NCBI GenBank assembly: GCA_938004015.1 | Contig: CALKWU010000200.1 | Span: forward strand, 1-11,873 | Origin: an uncultured Oceanobacillus sp. | GTDB lineage: Bacteria > Bacillota > Bacilli > Bacillales > Amphibacillaceae | Length of the DNA: 11,873 bases | Reading direction: 5' to 3' | Shown: positions 1 to 7,717 of the stretch, in pieces | Position numbering within the stretch: position 1 is the first letter of the stretch | Layout of the letters: every line of letters begins with the position of its first letter | Notes under the pieces: model-generated | Databases searched by the model: none | Seen by the model: only the letters and a program-made list of their open reading frames with translations | What the model was told of the DNA's origin: nothing | Program-made: the position numbers and the translations under genes

Positions 1-20
1 TGAGTCACTTTGACACCTCA

Positions 21-2492
21 TCATTCCTCTATATTCTCATCAGTTTCCTTCTCATCTTCCGGCACTTCTTCCTCTTCGACTTTCGCCACCGTTGCGACTT
101 CTTCCTCATCTTGTACACGGATGAGGCGGACTCCCATCGCATTTCGTCCCGTTTCGGATATTTCCTCAACAGGAATTCGGATCAGTACTCCTTTTGAGGT
201 CATCAACATCAAATCTTCGTCACCTTGGACGACCTTGACTGTCACGACATGACCGGTTTTCTCTGTAATTTTGCAAGTGAGGACACCTTTTCCGCCACGG
301 TTGATTTTTCGGTATTCCGCTTCCGGAGTTTGTTTTCCATATCCATTTGACGTGACATGAAGAATATTCGAATCCGGTTCAATGATATCCATCGATACGA
401 CTTCATCGTTCTCCCGTAAAGAAATGCCTTTCACACCGGAAGCCGTTCTTCCCATTGGACGGATTTGCTGTTCATCAAAGCGGATGAGATACCCATTTTT
501 CGTCGCGATCAACATGTCGCTGTTCCCATCCGATAAACGGACGGAAATGAGTTCGTCATCCTCCCGTAAGTAAACAGCGATTAATCCACCTTTGCGGATA
601 TTGGCGAACTGGGAAAGGGAAGTACGTTTTGCGATGCCGTGTTTCGTCGTGAAAATGAGATATTTTTCTTCATCATATTCTTCGACCGCAATAACAGCGT
701 TGATCCATTCTTCCTTTTCCACTTGCAGGAGGTTCACGATCGGCAAACCTTTCGCAGTCCTGCTGAATTCCGGTATCTCATAGCCTTTCAGTTTATAAAC
801 TTTTCCTTTATTCGTGAAAAACAATATCGTATCATGGGTCGAACAGGAAACTAAATGTTCGACAAAGTCATCTTCGTTTGTCCCCATTCCTTGGACTCCG
901 CGTCCACCGCGCCGCTGCGTACGATAAGTAGATGCAGGTAGGCGTTTCACATAACCACGATGGGTGAGGGTGATGACGATATTTTCTTCCGGTATCAAAT
1001 CTTCATCTTCAAAAAAGCCTGCAGCGCCTGCGATAATCTCCGTACGGCGCTCATCGCTGAATCGTTCTTTAATCTCTTGCAATTCTTCCCGGATAATTTC
1101 AAGAACTTTTTCTTCATCGGCAAGAATCCCTTTAAGTTCAGAGATGAGAGCTAGCAAATCTTTGTATTCATTTTCGATTTTTTCCCGCTCCAAGCCGGTC
1201 AAACGCTGGAGACGCATATCGAGAATGGCCTGGGCTTGTTTTTCAGACAATTTGAATCGATTCATGAGACCTTCCCGGGCAATTTCCGTTGTTTTCGAAT
1301 TGCGGATCAAGTTGATCACTTCGTCCAAATTGTCTAAAGCAATCCGTAAACCTTCTAAAATATGGGCACGGGCTTCCGCTTTTTTTAGATCGAAAGCAGT
1401 ACGACGTTTGATGACATCGACTTGGTGATCCAAGTAATGTTCAAGACATTCTTTGATGTTCAAGATTTTCGGTTGCCCGTCCACGAGTGCAAGCATATTC
1501 ACGCCGAAGTTCGTCTGTAAAGCCGTATATTTATACAAGTTATTCAAAATCACATTCGCATTGGCGTCACGGCGGAGTTCCATGACGATCCGCATTCCGT
1601 CACGACTCGATTCATCGCGTAAATCCGTAATTCCTTCAATCCGTTTTTCCCGGACAAGTTCGGCGATTTTTTCAACGAGCCGGGCTTTATTCACTTGATA
1701 CGGAATTTCCGTAACGATGATTGATGTCTTTCCATTTGCATCTTCTTCCACATCGACTTTTGCCCGCATCGTGATCGAGCCTCTACCAGTTTCATAGGCT
1801 TTACGGATTCCACTACGGCCGATAATGATGCCCGCGGTCGGGAAGTCCGGGCCAGGCAAGTATTCCATCAATTCCTCAATCGTAATCTCCGGATCTTTCG
1901 AAAGCGCGAGCACCGCATCAATCGTCTCTCCCAAATTATGTGGGGGAATGTTCGTCGCCATCCCGACAGCGATTCCGGAAGTTCCGTTTACGAGCAAGTT
2001 AGGGAAACGGGCAGGGAAGACGACCGGTTCACGTTCCGAACCATCGTAGTTATCACGGAAATCAACGGTATCTTTATTCAAATCCCGGACGAGTTCCATC
2101 GAAATTTTTGATAGTCTCGCTTCCGTATAACGCATCGCCGCTGCTTGGTCGCCATCCACCGAACCAAAGTTCCCGTGGCCGTCGACCAACATATGACGGT
2201 AACTGAAATCTTGCGCCATCCGCACCATCGTGTCATATACTGCTGCATCCCCATGGGGATGGTATTTACCAATGACTTCCCCGACGATACGGGCGGATTT
2301 TTTATACGCCTTATCCGGATGCATTCCCAAATCATTCATCGCATAAATGATTCTGCGATGTACCGGCTTCATTCCATCACGGACATCCGGTAAAGCTCGC
2401 GATACGATGACACTCATCGAGTAGTCAAGAAAAGATGTCCTCATTTCCTGACTGATATTCACTTCTTGTACATTTTTTCGTTCTTCCGGCAT
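21..2492 (-). CDS. gyrA: DNA gyrase subunit A
   Basis: GyrA is the breakage-reunion subunit of the A2B2 DNA gyrase, which introduces negative supercoils and relieves positive supercoils ahead of the replication fork. The protein has 823 residues, the usual Bacillus length. The catalytic tyrosine is Tyr122 in AMRYTEARLSK. The quinolone-resistance-determining segment is about residues 67-106 (KYHPHGDAAVYDTMV). The C-terminal DNA-wrapping beta-pinwheel begins near residue 500 and carries the GyrA box QRRGGRG at 526-532. The C-terminus is a Glu/Asp-rich tail (about 807-823). The start follows an AGGAGGT ribosome binding site (2503-2509) with a 10-nt gap. gyrA lies 90 bp downstream of gyrB in the same direction. 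One oddity: residue 83 is Ala where B. subtilis and E. coli have Ser. No terminator is visible in the 20 bp left after the stop codon. Confidence 0.98.
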   Translation of the reverse strand: MPEERKNVQEVNISQEMRTSFLDYSMSVIVSRALPDVRDGMKPVHRRIIYAMNDLGMHPDKAYKKSARIVGEVIGKYHPHGDAAVYDTMVRMAQDFSYRHMLVDGHGNFGSVDGDQAAAMRYTEARLSKISMELVRDLNKDTVDFRDNYDGSEREPVVFPARFPNLLVNGTSGIAVGMATNIPPHNLGETIDAVLALSKDPEITIEELMEYLPGPDFPTAGIIIGRSGIRKAYETGRGSITMRAKVDVEEDANGKTSIIVTEIPYQVNKARLVEKIAELVREKRIEGITDLRDESSRDGMRIVMELRRDANANVILNNLYKYTALQTNFGVNMLALVDGQPKILNIKECLEHYLDHQVDVIKRRTAFDLKKAEARAHILEGLRIALDNLDEVINLIRNSKTTEIAREGLMNRFKLSEKQAQAILDMRLQRLTGLEREKIENEYKDLLALISELKGILADEEKVLEIIREELQEIKERFSDERRTEIIAGAAGFFEDEDLIPEENIVITLTHRGYVKRLPASTYRTQRRGGRGVQGMGTNEDDFVEHLVSCSTHDTILFFTNKGKVYKLKGYEIPEFSRTAKGLPIVNLLQVEKEEWINAVIAVEEYDEEKYLIFTTKHGIAKRTSLSQFANIRKGGLIAVYLREDDELISVRLSDGNSDMLIATKNGYLIRFDEQQIRPMGRTASGVKGISLRENDEVVSMDIIEPDSNILHVTSNGYGKQTPEAEYRKINRGGKGVLTCKITEKTGHVVTVKVVQGDEDLMLMTSKGVLIRIPVEEISETGRNAMGVRLIRVQDEEEVATVAKVEEEEVPEDEKETDENIEE

Positions 2493-2512
2493 TCTGTGAC
2501 CTACCTCCTAGT

Positions 2513-2573
2513 GGGAAAAAAGATTCTTTTCCCTTATAAAAACAAAACGAAAAAGGAAGGGGAGATGATCCCC
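2513..2573 (-). promoter_or_regulatory. gyrB-gyrA intergenic hairpins, possible attenuator
   Basis: Two hairpins can be drawn in the RNA between gyrB and gyrA. The first, just after the gyrB stop, has arms at 2569-2573 and 2559-2563 (GGGGA/TCCCC, 5-nt loop) and is followed by a pyrimidine-rich TTCCTTTTT run, so it resembles a weak terminator or attenuator. The second has arms at 2527-2533 and 2513-2519 (GGGAAAA/TTTTCCC, 7-nt loop) and ends just before the gyrA ribosome binding site. I could not find a convincing gyrA promoter in this gap. Partial read-through from gyrB into gyrA is the simplest reading, but it is inference. Confidence 0.35.
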
Positions 2574-2582
2574 AAATTGAAA

Positions 2583-4502
2583 TTATATATCCAAATTTTG
2601 CACGAATTTCGCATTTTCTTCGATATATTGCCGACGCGGTTCCACACTGTCGCCCATGAGCATATCGAAGACTTGATCCGCTTCGATCGCATCGGTCAAT
2701 TGCACTTGGAGCAATGTGCGTTTTTCCGGATCCATCGTCGTATCCCAAAGTTGTTCTGCGTCCATTTCACCGAGACCTTTATATCGTTGAATGACCGGTT
2801 TCGGTGAATCCGGCAGTTCGTCGAGGATTTGTTGCAATTCACGGTCATCATAGGCATAACGCACTGTTTTTCCTTGTTTCACTTGAAATAGCGGCGGTTG
2901 GGCAATGTAAATGTACCCGTGATCGATCAATGGCCGCATATAACGGAAAAAGAACGTGAGTAGAAGCGTGCGGATATGGGCTCCATCAACGTCCGCATCC
3001 GTCATGATGATGATTTTATGGTATCTCGCTTTTTCGATATCGAATTCTTCTCCAATCCCGGTACCGATCGCAGTGATCATCGAACGGATCTCTTCATTGG
3101 AAAGAACCCGGTCGAGACGCGCTTTTTCCACGTTCAAAATTTTACCCCGCAGCGGTAAGATTGCCTGGAAATGTCTATCTCTGCCGGCTTTCGCAGAACC
3201 GCCGGCAGAGTTTCCTTCAACGATGTAAAGTTCGCTGATGGAAGCATCTTTTGAAGAACAATCGGCAAGCTTACCTGGCAAATTGGAAATTTCCAACGCA
3301 CTTTTTCTTCTTGTCAATTCCCGCGCTTTTTTCGCAGCAATCCGGGCACGGGATGCCATGAGCCCTTTATCGACAATCGTCCTGCCTACCGTCGGATTTT
3401 CCAACAAAAATTTGCCGAATTCTTCGCTGAAAACTTGTTCGGTGACTGAACGTGCTTCACTGTTTCCCAGTTTTGTTTTCGTTTGCCCTTCAAACTGTGG
3501 ATTCGGGTGTTTAATGGAGACGATGGCCGTCATTCCTTCCCGGACATCATCACCCGTCAAATTGTGGTCGTTTTCTTTCAAGAGGCCGCTTTTCCGGGCA
3601 TAATCATTGACAATCCGGGTCAAAGCGGTACGGAAACCAACCTCATGGGTACCGCCTTCATGAGTATGGATATTGTTGGCAAAGGAATATAAATTCGTTG
3701 CAAATCCGTTATTGTATTGGATCGCAATTTCCACTTCAATTCCTTCCGATTTTCCAATCGCATAAAATGGCTCATGAAGCACATCTTTATTTTGATTGAT
3801 ATACTCGACGAAAGATTTGATCCCGCCCTCGTAATGGTAGTGGACAGGTTCGCGATCTTCCCGCTTATCTTCAAGGGAAATCGTCAATCCTTTATTCAAA
3901 AATGCCAGTTCGCGAAGACGCTGTTCCAAAATTTCAAAATCAAACTCGACGGTTTCAGTGAAAATTTCCGGATCCGGTGTAAAATGGATTTCTGTACCTT
4001 GTTTATCCGTTTCACCGATCACTTTCAATTCTTCCACGACTTTTCCCCGTTCAAAGGCGATGTAGTGGATTTTTTGATCCCGGTGGACTTTCACTTCCAA
4101 TCCGCTGGAAAGGGCATTCACAACTGACGCACCAACTCCATGCAGACCACCGGAAACTTTATAACCGCCACCGCCGAATTTTCCTCCGGCATGGAGTACC
4201 GTCATAATCACTTCCACTGCCGGACGTCCGGTTTTCTTTTGGATATCGACCGGAATTCCCCGACCGTTATCTTTAACGGTAATGCTATTGTCCTTTTCGA
4301 TAATCACCTGAATGTGATCGCAATAACCGGCCAATGCTTCGTCAATACTGTTATCGACGATCTCCCATACAAGATGATGAAGACCGCGGGAACTTGTCGA
4401 ACCGATATACATTCCCGGACGTTTGCGGACAGCTTCCAATCCTTCCAACACTTGGATTTGTTCCGCATCATAAGCTTCGTTGTTCAATAACTTTTCTTCC
4501 AT
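2583..4502 (-). CDS. gyrB: DNA gyrase subunit B
   Basis: GyrB is the ATPase subunit of DNA gyrase. ATP binding closes its N-terminal gate and drives strand passage through the GyrA-DNA gate. The protein has 639 residues (B. subtilis about 638). The N-terminal GHKL ATPase fold shows EIVDNSIDEALAG (47-59), DNGRGIP (78-84) and the ATP-lid motif GGLHGVGASVVNAL (118-131). The transducer domain follows. The TOPRIM domain carries EGNSAGG (429-435, acidic Glu429), PLRGK (450-454) and the metal-binding DADVD (502-506). The C-terminal motif QRYKGLGEM (572-580) is intact. There is no Topo IV-type divergence; the neighbours recF and gyrA support gyrB rather than parE. The ATG at 4502 has only a weak Shine-Dalgarno match, but no other in-frame start fits nearby. 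The gene lies 24 bp after remB, probably in the same transcript. Confidence 0.98.
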   Translation of the reverse strand: MEEKLLNNEAYDAEQIQVLEGLEAVRKRPGMYIGSTSSRGLHHLVWEIVDNSIDEALAGYCDHIQVIIEKDNSITVKDNGRGIPVDIQKKTGRPAVEVIMTVLHAGGKFGGGGYKVSGGLHGVGASVVNALSSGLEVKVHRDQKIHYIAFERGKVVEELKVIGETDKQGTEIHFTPDPEIFTETVEFDFEILEQRLRELAFLNKGLTISLEDKREDREPVHYHYEGGIKSFVEYINQNKDVLHEPFYAIGKSEGIEVEIAIQYNNGFATNLYSFANNIHTHEGGTHEVGFRTALTRIVNDYARKSGLLKENDHNLTGDDVREGMTAIVSIKHPNPQFEGQTKTKLGNSEARSVTEQVFSEEFGKFLLENPTVGRTIVDKGLMASRARIAAKKARELTRRKSALEISNLPGKLADCSSKDASISELYIVEGNSAGGSAKAGRDRHFQAILPLRGKILNVEKARLDRVLSNEEIRSMITAIGTGIGEEFDIEKARYHKIIIMTDADVDGAHIRTLLLTFFFRYMRPLIDHGYIYIAQPPLFQVKQGKTVRYAYDDRELQQILDELPDSPKPVIQRYKGLGEMDAEQLWDTTMDPEKRTLLQVQLTDAIEADQVFDMLMGDSVEPRRQYIEENAKFVQNLDI

Positions 4503-4526
4503 AAATCTTTCACACTCATTTCTATT

Positions 4527-4808
4527 TTAAAAGGTGGATTCTGAATAATCTTCCAAGTTTTTCAAAGCTGCTTTCACACTCGTTCGTTTTTTCAATGTCG
4601 GAACGGACAACGAACTGAGATACACTGATTCTGTCGTTACAATCAGTGACTTTGTTTCGTCATCCGAACGATCGATCAATATATTCGTTTCTTTCGCTTT
4701 CTCTTCCATTTCCTTCAACAATCCTGAAGAAGATACGAGCTCATAATCGATCATAGCGATGATTTTGGATGTTTGGATGATTGTCCCATTCCCGATATCA
4801 ATAAACAT
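4527..4808 (-). CDS. remB: Extracellular matrix regulatory protein RemB-like (DUF370)
   Basis: This 93-residue protein matches the RemB (YaaB) position and pattern: an N-terminal beta-rich segment (MFIDIGNGTIIQTSKIIAMI), a charged middle, and a conserved later part with SLIVTTESVYLSSLS and TLKKR. B. subtilis RemB has about 81 residues; this one has a slightly longer linker and C-terminus. The RemA/RemB family is linked to biofilm matrix gene control in B. subtilis. RemA is a DNA-binding protein; the biochemical role of RemB is less clear. The start is the ATG at 4808, behind a GGGGG-rich ribosome binding site. The gene sits 15 bp after recF and 24 bp before gyrB, the conserved Bacillus order, so it is probably co-transcribed with both. 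Identification rests on synteny plus the visible motif similarity. Confidence 0.85.
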   Translation of the reverse strand: MFIDIGNGTIIQTSKIIAMIDYELVSSSGLLKEMEEKAKETNILIDRSDDETKSLIVTTESVYLSSLSVPTLKKRTSVKAALKNLEDYSESTF

Positions 4809-4823
4809 AGAGGTGCGCCCCCT

Positions 4824-5945
4824 TTAACGGTTTTCCAACGCCACATTTCCATTCGTGACCCGAAACAATTCGGCTTTATCCAATGTTTCATGATGGATTC
4901 CATCCACACTTGTCGTCGTGACAAAGGTTTGGACCTTCCCTTGAATGGTGTTCAACAAGTGGGATTGCCTGAAGTCATCCAGCTCACTCAATACATCATC
5001 TAAAAGTAAAATTGGGTATTCCCCAATTTCATTGTAAATCAATTCGATTTCTGCAAGCTTCAATGACAGGGCAGTTGTCCGTTGTTGTCCTTGGGAGCCG
5101 TAAGTTTGGACATCCATGCCATTCACCCGGAAAATCAAATCGTCCCGATGGGGACCGGCCAAGCTCGTACCGCGTTCAATTTCCTTCGTTCTATTTTTCA
5201 TGAATTTTTCCAGCAGCGCCGACTTGATTTCTTCTACCTCATCGTCTTCCGATACATCGACCGTCGGGTTGTATAATATTTCCAATGTTTCCAATTCTCG
5301 ACTGATTTCGAAATGGATCGGTGCGGCCCATTTCCGCAATAATTGTAAAAAGGCAAAACGTTTATGCAAAATCATTGATGCGTGTTCAACAAATTGCTCG
5401 GTCAAAATGTCCAACATCGTTTCATCTGTCGTTTCCCGCAGTTGTAACTGTTTCAAGTAAGAATTCCGCTGTTTTAAAATTTTTTGATATTGAGACAGAT
5501 GGTAAATGTAGGTCGCTTGAATTTGACCGAGTTCCATATCGATGAATCGTCTCCGGATTTGGGGTGGGCCTTTTACGAGATTCAAATCTTCCGGTGCGAA
5601 CATGACGACATTCAAAGCACCGATGAAATCGCTCAACCTGCGCTGTTCCAAATGATTCAATCTCGCTTTTTTCCCTTTGGATGAAATGATGATTTCCATT
5701 GGCACCGCTTGATTTCTTTTCATCACTCTACCTTCTATTTTAGCATAATCCTTACCCCATTGAATCAGTTCTTTTTCTTTGGTAGTTCGATGCGACTTCG
5801 TGAAGCCAAGACAATAGATCGCTTCCATCAAGTTTGTTTTTCCTTGAGCATTATCGCCGATGATGACATTCACTTTATTGTCAAAAGCAATATCCAATTC
5901 ATCATAGTTTCTATAATTGGTCAGTTTCAATGTTTCAATGTGCAT
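4824..5945 (-). CDS. recF: DNA replication and repair protein RecF
   Basis: RecF is an SMC/Rad50-like ATPase. With RecO and RecR it promotes RecA loading at single-strand gaps and stalled forks. The protein has 373 residues (the family is usually 360-375). Walker A is GDNAQGKT (30-37), after the family's typical N-terminal LTNYRNY. The ABC-type signature is YGSQGQQ (282-288), and Walker B is ILLLDD (312-317) followed by the D-loop region VLSELD. The start ATG at 5945 is preceded by a GAGGA ribosome binding site that lies inside the last codons of yaaA. The stop of yaaA is only 4 bp upstream of the recF start, so the two genes are probably translationally coupled. Confidence 0.97.
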   Translation of the reverse strand: MHIETLKLTNYRNYDELDIAFDNKVNVIIGDNAQGKTNLMEAIYCLGFTKSHRTTKEKELIQWGKDYAKIEGRVMKRNQAVPMEIIISSKGKKARLNHLEQRRLSDFIGALNVVMFAPEDLNLVKGPPQIRRRFIDMELGQIQATYIYHLSQYQKILKQRNSYLKQLQLRETTDETMLDILTEQFVEHASMILHKRFAFLQLLRKWAAPIHFEISRELETLEILYNPTVDVSEDDEVEEIKSALLEKFMKNRTKEIERGTSLAGPHRDDLIFRVNGMDVQTYGSQGQQRTTALSLKLAEIELIYNEIGEYPILLLDDVLSELDDFRQSHLLNTIQGKVQTFVTTTSVDGIHHETLDKAELFRVTNGNVALENR

Positions 5946-5949
5946 GGAG

Positions 5950-6168
5950 TTAATCCTCGGTTCTCACGATATAAGCTTTACCATCGATTTCAAGCGTGTC
6001 TCCCGGATAAAGTTTGCGACCGCGGCGATGCTCAAATTCACCATTGACGAGCGCACCTTCTTCTTTTAGAAATACTTTAATCATGCCTCCGGATTCCAAT
6101 AGGTTCAACCGTTTGATCAATTGACCCAATGTAATGTATTCCGTCGTGATTTTTACTTCTTCCAGCAT
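5950..6168 (-). CDS. yaaA: S4-domain RNA-binding protein YaaA/RlbA
   Basis: This is a 72-residue stand-alone S4 domain (B. subtilis YaaA has 71). Visible family features are EYITLGQLIKRLNLLESGG (about 10-28), an ALVNGE turn and RRGRKLYPGD (48-57), the basic RNA-contact stretch. S4 domains bind structured RNA. The YaaA family has been linked to ribosome assembly, but its precise target is not evident from sequence. The start ATG at 6168 follows GGTGA at a short spacing. The gene sits between dnaN and recF as in B. subtilis, 230 bp after dnaN and 4 bp before recF, and it heads the yaaA-recF-remB-gyrB run. It is unrelated to the E. coli peroxide-response YaaA despite the shared name. Confidence 0.93.
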   Translation of the reverse strand: MLEEVKITTEYITLGQLIKRLNLLESGGMIKVFLKEEGALVNGEFEHRRGRKLYPGDTLEIDGKAYIVRTED

Positions 6169-6261
6169 GTGATCACCATGTTTCTTTTACTAAAATGTGA
6201 AGTCAATAATCATATACATTCGTTTTCTATTAGTATTTACCCTTTAAAGCCCCGTAAACCT

Positions 6262-6290
6262 ATTTTACTAAAGTTTTCACCTTTTTGGAA
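6262..6290 (-). promoter_or_regulatory. Candidate promoter for yaaA-recF-remB-gyrB
   Basis: On the minus strand, a -35 candidate TTCCAA (6285-6290, 3/6 match to TTGACA) and a -10 candidate TAAAAT (6262-6267, 5/6) are separated by 17 bp. It lies downstream of the dnaN terminator and about 95-120 bp upstream of yaaA, where a new transcript would need to start. The -35 is weak, so confidence is modest. Confidence 0.4.
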
Positions 6291-6352
6291 GGTAACGACC
6301 CTGAAATTAGCGTAAAACCTCTCCAAGTGGCTTATTTTTTCGTTTAATAAGC

Positions 6353-6388
6353 AAAAAACTCTTATCCACATGTGGACAAGAGTTTTTT
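6353..6388 (-). terminator. dnaN intrinsic terminator containing two DnaA boxes
   Basis: An 18+18 inverted repeat begins 10 bp after the dnaN stop. The arms are 6353-6370 and 6371-6388, with one non-complementary pair (6364/6377) that becomes a G-U wobble in the minus-strand RNA. The hairpin tip is CACATGTG, and the distal arm ends in T6, so it reads as an intrinsic terminator for dnaA-dnaN. The plus-strand RNA would have an A-C mismatch at the same place but also ends in T7, so it may work both ways. The arms contain TTATCCACA (6362-6370, perfect DnaA box) and its partner TTGTCCACA (minus strand, 6371-6379, one mismatch), placed head to head. A further short inverted repeat, GCTTATT/AATAAGC, lies at 6330-6352. 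Confidence 0.85.
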
Positions 6389-6398
6389 TGAAAATCAT

Positions 6399-7535
6399 TT
6401 AATACGTTCTTACAGGTAAAATCAGTTGAAGAATCGAGTCATCTTCTGTCGGGACGAGGACAAACGGTCGCATCGCTCCTGTAAAATCAATCGTGATCTC
6501 TTCATATTCAATCGCCCGTAATGCTTCGATCATGTATCTTGAACTGAAGGAGATATTCAATTCTTCCCCTTCGACGGATTCTACGACAATTTCCTCGTGG
6601 ACATTACCGATTTCCGGAGAGTTACTGGAAATTTCCACGACAGCATTACCTGTTGTTGACAGTCTGACGACATTATTACGATCTTCCCGGGCAAGGAGGG
6701 ATGCTCTGTCAATCGTATGCAATAAATTTTTTGTATTCACCCGGATCTTCGTTTTGCTGTCTTGTGGAATGAGACGTTCGGTTTCCGGATAGTTCCCATC
6801 CAATAGGCGGGATAGGAAACTTAAATATTTCGTCCGGAAAAGAATTTGGTTGTCGGTCACATTGACTTCGACATATTCTTCCGCGTCATCCAATATCTTG
6901 CTCAATTCACTTAAACTTTTGCCAGGAACGACGACATTATGGAATTCCACTTCCGTATCCTCGATTTTCGTTTTCCGCATGGCAAGCCGATGACTATCCG
7001 TTGCAGTGAATGTCAATACATTATTTTCCAATTTCATATGGACTCCAGTGAGAATTGGCCGGGTTTCCATCGTAGAGACGGCAAAAACCGTTTGCTTGAT
7101 CATGTCATTGATCAACGGGATCGGCATTTTGAAACTTGTTTCGGCTTCGAGTTTAGGCAAATTCGGATATTCTTCTGCGCTTTGACCGACTAAATTGAAT
7201 TCAGCTTTTCCCGAAACGATTTTTATTTGCAGATTTTCATCAACCTCAAAATCTACGGTATCATCCGGTAATTTACGAACGATTTCTGGAAAATACCTTG
7301 CTTGTAAGACGATACTTCCCGGTTGGATATTTTCCACATTCACTTTTCCGTTATCTTCTGCAGGAATGAAAGATTCAATGGAAATATCGGAATCACTTCC
7401 GGTTAATGTGATTCCCTCTTCATTCGCTTCGATTTTCATTCCGGAAAGAATAGGGATTACTGCTCGAGGTGAGATAGCTTTCATTACATTTTGAACAGCA
7501 GCCATTAAAGAATTGCGTTGAATGGTAAATTTCAT
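6399..7535 (-). CDS. dnaN: DNA polymerase III beta sliding clamp
   Basis: DnaN dimerises into a ring around DNA and tethers replicative polymerase and other partners that carry clamp-binding motifs. The protein has 378 residues, the same length as B. subtilis DnaN, and divides into three similar domains of about 125 residues each. Visible family features are the N-terminal MKFTIQRNSLMAAVQNVMKA, the GTDSDISIES-like segment LTGSDSDISIES, FTATDSHRLAMR in the second domain, and the C-terminal ILPVRTY, which forms part of the partner-binding groove. The ATG at 7535 follows an AGGAGGA ribosome binding site. It is separated from dnaA by 182 bp holding the origin unwinding region, and it is most likely read from the dnaA promoter. 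The transcript ends in the hairpin at 6353-6388. Confidence 0.98.
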   Translation of the reverse strand: MKFTIQRNSLMAAVQNVMKAISPRAVIPILSGMKIEANEEGITLTGSDSDISIESFIPAEDNGKVNVENIQPGSIVLQARYFPEIVRKLPDDTVDFEVDENLQIKIVSGKAEFNLVGQSAEEYPNLPKLEAETSFKMPIPLINDMIKQTVFAVSTMETRPILTGVHMKLENNVLTFTATDSHRLAMRKTKIEDTEVEFHNVVVPGKSLSELSKILDDAEEYVEVNVTDNQILFRTKYLSFLSRLLDGNYPETERLIPQDSKTKIRVNTKNLLHTIDRASLLAREDRNNVVRLSTTGNAVVEISSNSPEIGNVHEEIVVESVEGEELNISFSSRYMIEALRAIEYEEITIDFTGAMRPFVLVPTEDDSILQLILPVRTY

Positions 7536-7557
7536 GGAATTGTCCTCCTAAAGGAAG

Positions 7558-7587
7558 TAATATATATATTTATTTTATATTAAAAGA
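7558..7587. other. AT-rich DNA unwinding tract
   Basis: Thirty bases made almost entirely of A and T, including alternating TATATATATA at the dnaN-proximal end. They lie directly beyond the DnaA-trio triplets, on the side away from the DnaA box. In B. subtilis the equivalent AT-rich stretch between dnaA and dnaN is where the strands first open. The assignment is by sequence and position; melting has not been shown here. Confidence 0.75.
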
Positions 7588-7626
7588 TAGTAATAATAGT
7601 AATATAGCTTGTTGATATGTGGATAA
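7588..7626 (-). other. Basal unwinding system: DnaA boxes plus DnaA-trios
   Basis: Read on the minus strand (the dnaA sense strand), a perfect DnaA box TTATCCACA (7618-7626) abuts a degenerate box TATCAACA (7610-7617). A 7-nt spacer follows, then five triplets TTA CTA TTA TTA CTA (7602 down to 7588). On the plus strand these read TAG/TAA, the DnaA-trio motif (3'-GAT/AAT-5'). In B. subtilis the equivalent arrangement positions a DnaA filament on one strand to melt the origin. Two further candidate boxes lie nearer dnaA: 7692-7700 (TTATTCACA, one mismatch) and 7653-7661 (two mismatches, weak). Confidence 0.85.
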
Positions 7627-7717
7627 GTCCGTTGATATCTTATAAATGTAAGTTTTCCACTTGTTGAGAACTTGTTCGTATGTCGGAAATGTTATTCACA
7701 TTTCACACAGAAAAAAG

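Noticed and set aside
964..1428. 154-codon plus-strand open frame antisense to gyrA (similar antisense frames occur over gyrB, recF, dnaN and dnaA).
   Set aside because: Ser/Arg/Phe-rich shadow translations of conserved genes, with no family resemblance and no sensible ribosome binding sites.
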